Shown piece by piece: positions 12,329 through 14,098 of a stretch of DNA of 14,098 nt (its first letter is position 1; the number at the start of each line of letters is the position of its first letter). The DNA comes from Oscillospiraceae bacterium (GTDB taxonomy: Bacteria > Bacillota > Clostridia > Oscillospirales > Oscillospiraceae), in NCBI GenBank assembly GCA_020866945.1, contig JAJBVW010000220.1:1-14098 (forward strand). The letters are read 5' to 3'. The notes beneath the pieces are model-generated. The model saw nothing but the letters and a program-made list of their open reading frames with translations. It was not told the DNA's origin and searched no databases. Both the position numbers and the translations under genes were made by a program.

Positions 12329-13525
12329 ATGAGAGACGACGATTTCCATTTTGACCCAGACGATGAGGATTTTTGGAAGGACGAGTTTGCAGACAGCGGT
12401 TTTGAGGACATCGACTGGAGCCGGGAGGAGGACTACCAGTCCCGGCGCGCCGCCCGCATCCAGCGGGAGCGGCAGGAGCAGTCCGCCCAGCAGTCCGCTC
12501 GTCAGCCCTCCCGCCAATCCTCCCGCCCCCAGCGGGACAGCCAGTATGACCGCACCCGTTTCTCCTCATATGACCGCCGCCAGCGGCCTTCCGGTCAGCC
12601 ACGCCAGCAGACCGGGCGCACCCGCTCCTATGACCAGCGGGGACAGGCCCGCGCCCAGGGGAGCCGAGCCGACCGTGCCTATGACTACGAGACGCAGGCC
12701 CGGGCCAGAAGCTACGACAACCGCCGCCGTCGGCAGAAAAAGAACATCCCCCTCATCATTGTGGCCGTGGTGCTGGCTATCGGCATGGTCATCGCCGGAT
12801 GGCAGCTCATCTCCATCCTGCTCAACTATCAGCGTGACCGCTCCGCCTACAACGACCTCGCCGCCAACGCCATCTCCGCCCTGGCAGAGACGGAGGACGA
12901 GACCGTCAGCAGCACCGAGGATACCGGCGAGGAGACCGAGGACGATACCTTTGTCCCCATCATTGTGGACTGGGATTACCTGGAATCCATCAACACGGAC
13001 ATTGTGGGCTGGCTGTACTGCCCGAATACGGTAATCAACTACCCGGTGGTGCAGACCACCGATAACAGCTATTACCTGACGCACGGCTTCGACAAGGAGA
13101 CCAACGGCGCAGGCGCTCTCTTTGCGGACGTCAGCTCCGTCGCGGGCATCAACATGAGCAACCTCATCATCTATGGCCATCACATGAAGGACGGCTCCAT
13201 GTTCGGCGACCTGGAAAACTATATGGAGCAGAGCTACTATGACGAGCACCCCATCATGTACTATCTGACCCCCACCTCCACCTATCGGGTAGACCTGATT
13301 GCCGGGCATATCGTAGAGTCCACGCTGGACAATTATCCCGGCTATTTTGACAGCGTAGAGGATTATCAGACCTATCTGAACCAGATTACCTCTGTCTCCC
13401 TGTTCTCCACCAGCGCTACAGTCAGCACCGACTATCAGCTCATCACCCTCTCCACCTGCGACTATTCCGCTGGCTACAACGACCCCCGCTTCCTGCTCCA
13501 GGGCCTGCTGGTGCCGATTGATTGA
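12329..13525 (+). CDS. srtB: Class B sortase with long disordered cytoplasmic N-terminus
   Basis: The 398-residue protein is much longer than ordinary class B sortases (about 240). Residues 1-35 are acidic. Residues 36-136 are an Arg/Gln/Ser-rich, probably disordered stretch with repeated YD motifs (YDRT, YDRR, YDQR, YDYE, YDNR). KKN then precedes one membrane helix (about 140-165). An acidic linker (187-208) leads to the sortase domain. Catalytic residues are His284 in IYGHHMKDGSMFGDL, Cys377 in TLSTCDY and Arg387 in DPRFLLQG. The layout means an N-in, C-out membrane transpeptidase that links surface proteins to peptidoglycan or polymerises pili. No protein with a recognisable sorting signal is encoded in the window, so the substrate is elsewhere. 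The ATG has GGGAGG five bases upstream. Confidence 0.93.
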   Translation: MRDDDFHFDPDDEDFWKDEFADSGFEDIDWSREEDYQSRRAARIQRERQEQSAQQSARQPSRQSSRPQRDSQYDRTRFSSYDRRQRPSGQPRQQTGRTRSYDQRGQARAQGSRADRAYDYETQARARSYDNRRRRQKKNIPLIIVAVVLAIGMVIAGWQLISILLNYQRDRSAYNDLAANAISALAETEDETVSSTEDTGEETEDDTFVPIIVDWDYLESINTDIVGWLYCPNTVINYPVVQTTDNSYYLTHGFDKETNGAGALFADVSSVAGINMSNLIIYGHHMKDGSMFGDLENYMEQSYYDEHPIMYYLTPTSTYRVDLIAGHIVESTLDNYPGYFDSVEDYQTYLNQITSVSLFSTSATVSTDYQLITLSTCDYSAGYNDPRFLLQGLLVPID

Positions 13526-13566
13526 CGCAAAAAACTGCCGCCAGGACGCGCCAATGCGTTTTAAGC

Positions 13567-13609
13567 AAACACCCCCGTTCCGCTTCTTCGCGGGACGAGG
13601 GTGTTTTTT
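13567..13609. terminator. Bidirectional terminator between sortase and dihydrolipoyl dehydrogenase genes
   Basis: ACACCC (13569-13574) pairs with GGGTGT (13599-13604). After one mismatch, CGTTCCGC (13576-13583) pairs with GCGGGACG (13590-13597), with one G-U pair and a TTCTTC loop. T residues run 13604-13609 on the plus strand and the A-run before the stem serves the minus strand. It lies 40 nt after the sortase stop and 10 nt beyond the stop of the minus-strand gene. Confidence 0.88.
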
Positions 13610-13618
13610 CTGTTGCTT

Positions 13619-14098
13619 CTATTGCTTTTCCAATTTGGCGCACAAATCATGCAGCGCGTCGGTCAGGGCCTCCTCATAGGTGGGATGAGGCCGCATGGCG
13701 TGGAGCATTTGGCGGGCGGTCAGGTGGTCGGCGATGGCGCCGCTCAGCTGGGAGATCATGTCCGTGCTGTTCAGGCACATCAGATGCGCGCCCAGAAGCT
13801 CGCCGGTCTCGGCGTTTGCCACAAGCTTCATAAAGCTGCGGCCCGCCTCGGCCAGGAGCGTGCGGGCGTTGCCGCCCATGACGCATTTGCCCACCTTCAC
13901 CGAAATTCCTGCGGCCTTGGCCTCCGCCTCCGTCAGGCCCACGGTGGCGATCTCCGGGCGGCAGTAGATGCAGCTCGGCACCAGGTCGAGGTCTGTGACG
14001 CTTTCCACGCCGCAGAGCATTTCCACGCAGGCCGTGCCCTGGGCCGCCGCCACATGGGCAAGCTGATACCGGGAGGACACGTCCCCCACGGCGTAGAC
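13619..14098 (-). CDS. lpdA: Dihydrolipoyl dehydrogenase-type flavoprotein, C-terminal part (cut by window edge)
   Basis: The frame is open to the window edge and holds the last 159 residues. It begins VYAVGDV, the second FAD-binding motif (usually ATGD/AIGD), followed by the LAHVAAAQG segment. The dimerisation domain has CIYCRPEIATVGLTEAEAKAAG and VKVGKCVMGGNARTLLAEAGRSFMKLV. It ends with RPHPTYEEAL, where His and the following Glu are the acid-base pair of the neighbouring subunit. In 2-oxoacid dehydrogenase or glycine-cleavage complexes the enzyme reoxidises dihydrolipoamide with NAD+. The active-site disulfide region lies outside the window, so a related pyridine nucleotide-disulfide oxidoreductase cannot be excluded. 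The terminator just downstream shows it is the last gene of its transcript. Confidence 0.88.
   Translation of the reverse strand, partial: VYAVGDVSSRYQLAHVAAAQGTACVEMLCGVESVTDLDLVPSCIYCRPEIATVGLTEAEAKAAGISVKVGKCVMGGNARTLLAEAGRSFMKLVANAETGELLGAHLMCLNSTDMISQLSGAIADHLTARQMLHAMRPHPTYEEALTDALHDLCAKLEKQ

Noticed and set aside
10893..12602. 569-residue minus-strand frame opposite rlmI and srtB
   Set aside because: Antisense shadow spanning two well-supported genes, with no domain and no ribosome site.

Overview
The window looks like chromosomal DNA of a GC-rich, Gram-positive, endospore-forming clostridium, probably an Oscillospiraceae/Ruminococcaceae-type gut anaerobe. The evidence is a pair of dipicolinate synthase genes (spore-core dipicolinic acid), a class B sortase, phosphate acetyltransferase, clostridial-type SD sequences and sigma-A promoters, and Glu/Ala/Gly-rich secreted proteins. 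The assignment is inferred from gene content, not from a marker comparison.

Left edge (1-1200): this is the most unusual part. On the minus strand a 79-residue Cys-rich peptide gene (200-439) carries a 17-residue unit repeated about 3.7 times, with paired ACG motifs. It is followed by an 18-bp hairpin and then the start of a radical SAM enzyme (1-73), whose CxxxCxxC cluster motif is complete before the window ends. Together they look like a two-gene RiPP cassette of the kind called the ACGX system: repeat precursor plus radical SAM/SPASM maturase. A divergent HxlR-family regulator with an N-terminal cysteine (698-1024) shares the promoter region, and a palindrome lies inside the peptide promoter. 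A strong terminator at 1164-1203 closes the block.

Minus-strand operon (4197 down to 1216): a small XRE-type regulator overlaps lepA (elongation factor 4) by ATGA, and 25 nt beyond lepA lies a membrane-anchored NlpC/P60-like hydrolase. A clear promoter upstream shows that the regulator uses a GTG start.

Plus-strand metabolic and sporulation block (4313-6650): pta ends in a strong terminator. It is followed by spoVFA (dpaA) and spoVFB (dpaB), which overlap by 14 bp. The SpoVFA protein is compact, lacking much of the usual N-terminal domain.

Cell-envelope block (6900-13606): a convergent, structured intergenic gap precedes a large secreted beta-helix-like protein with an EF-hand loop (minus). 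Behind it on the same strand is an NrnA-like DHH phosphoesterase. A divergent promoter region then leads to a secreted transglutaminase-like protein, tightly coupled to an RlmI-like rRNA methyltransferase. A class B sortase with a long, disordered, YDxR-rich cytoplasmic tail follows under its own promoter.

Right edge (13619-14098): the C-terminal part of a dihydrolipoyl dehydrogenase-type flavoprotein on the minus strand, separated from the sortase gene by a shared terminator.
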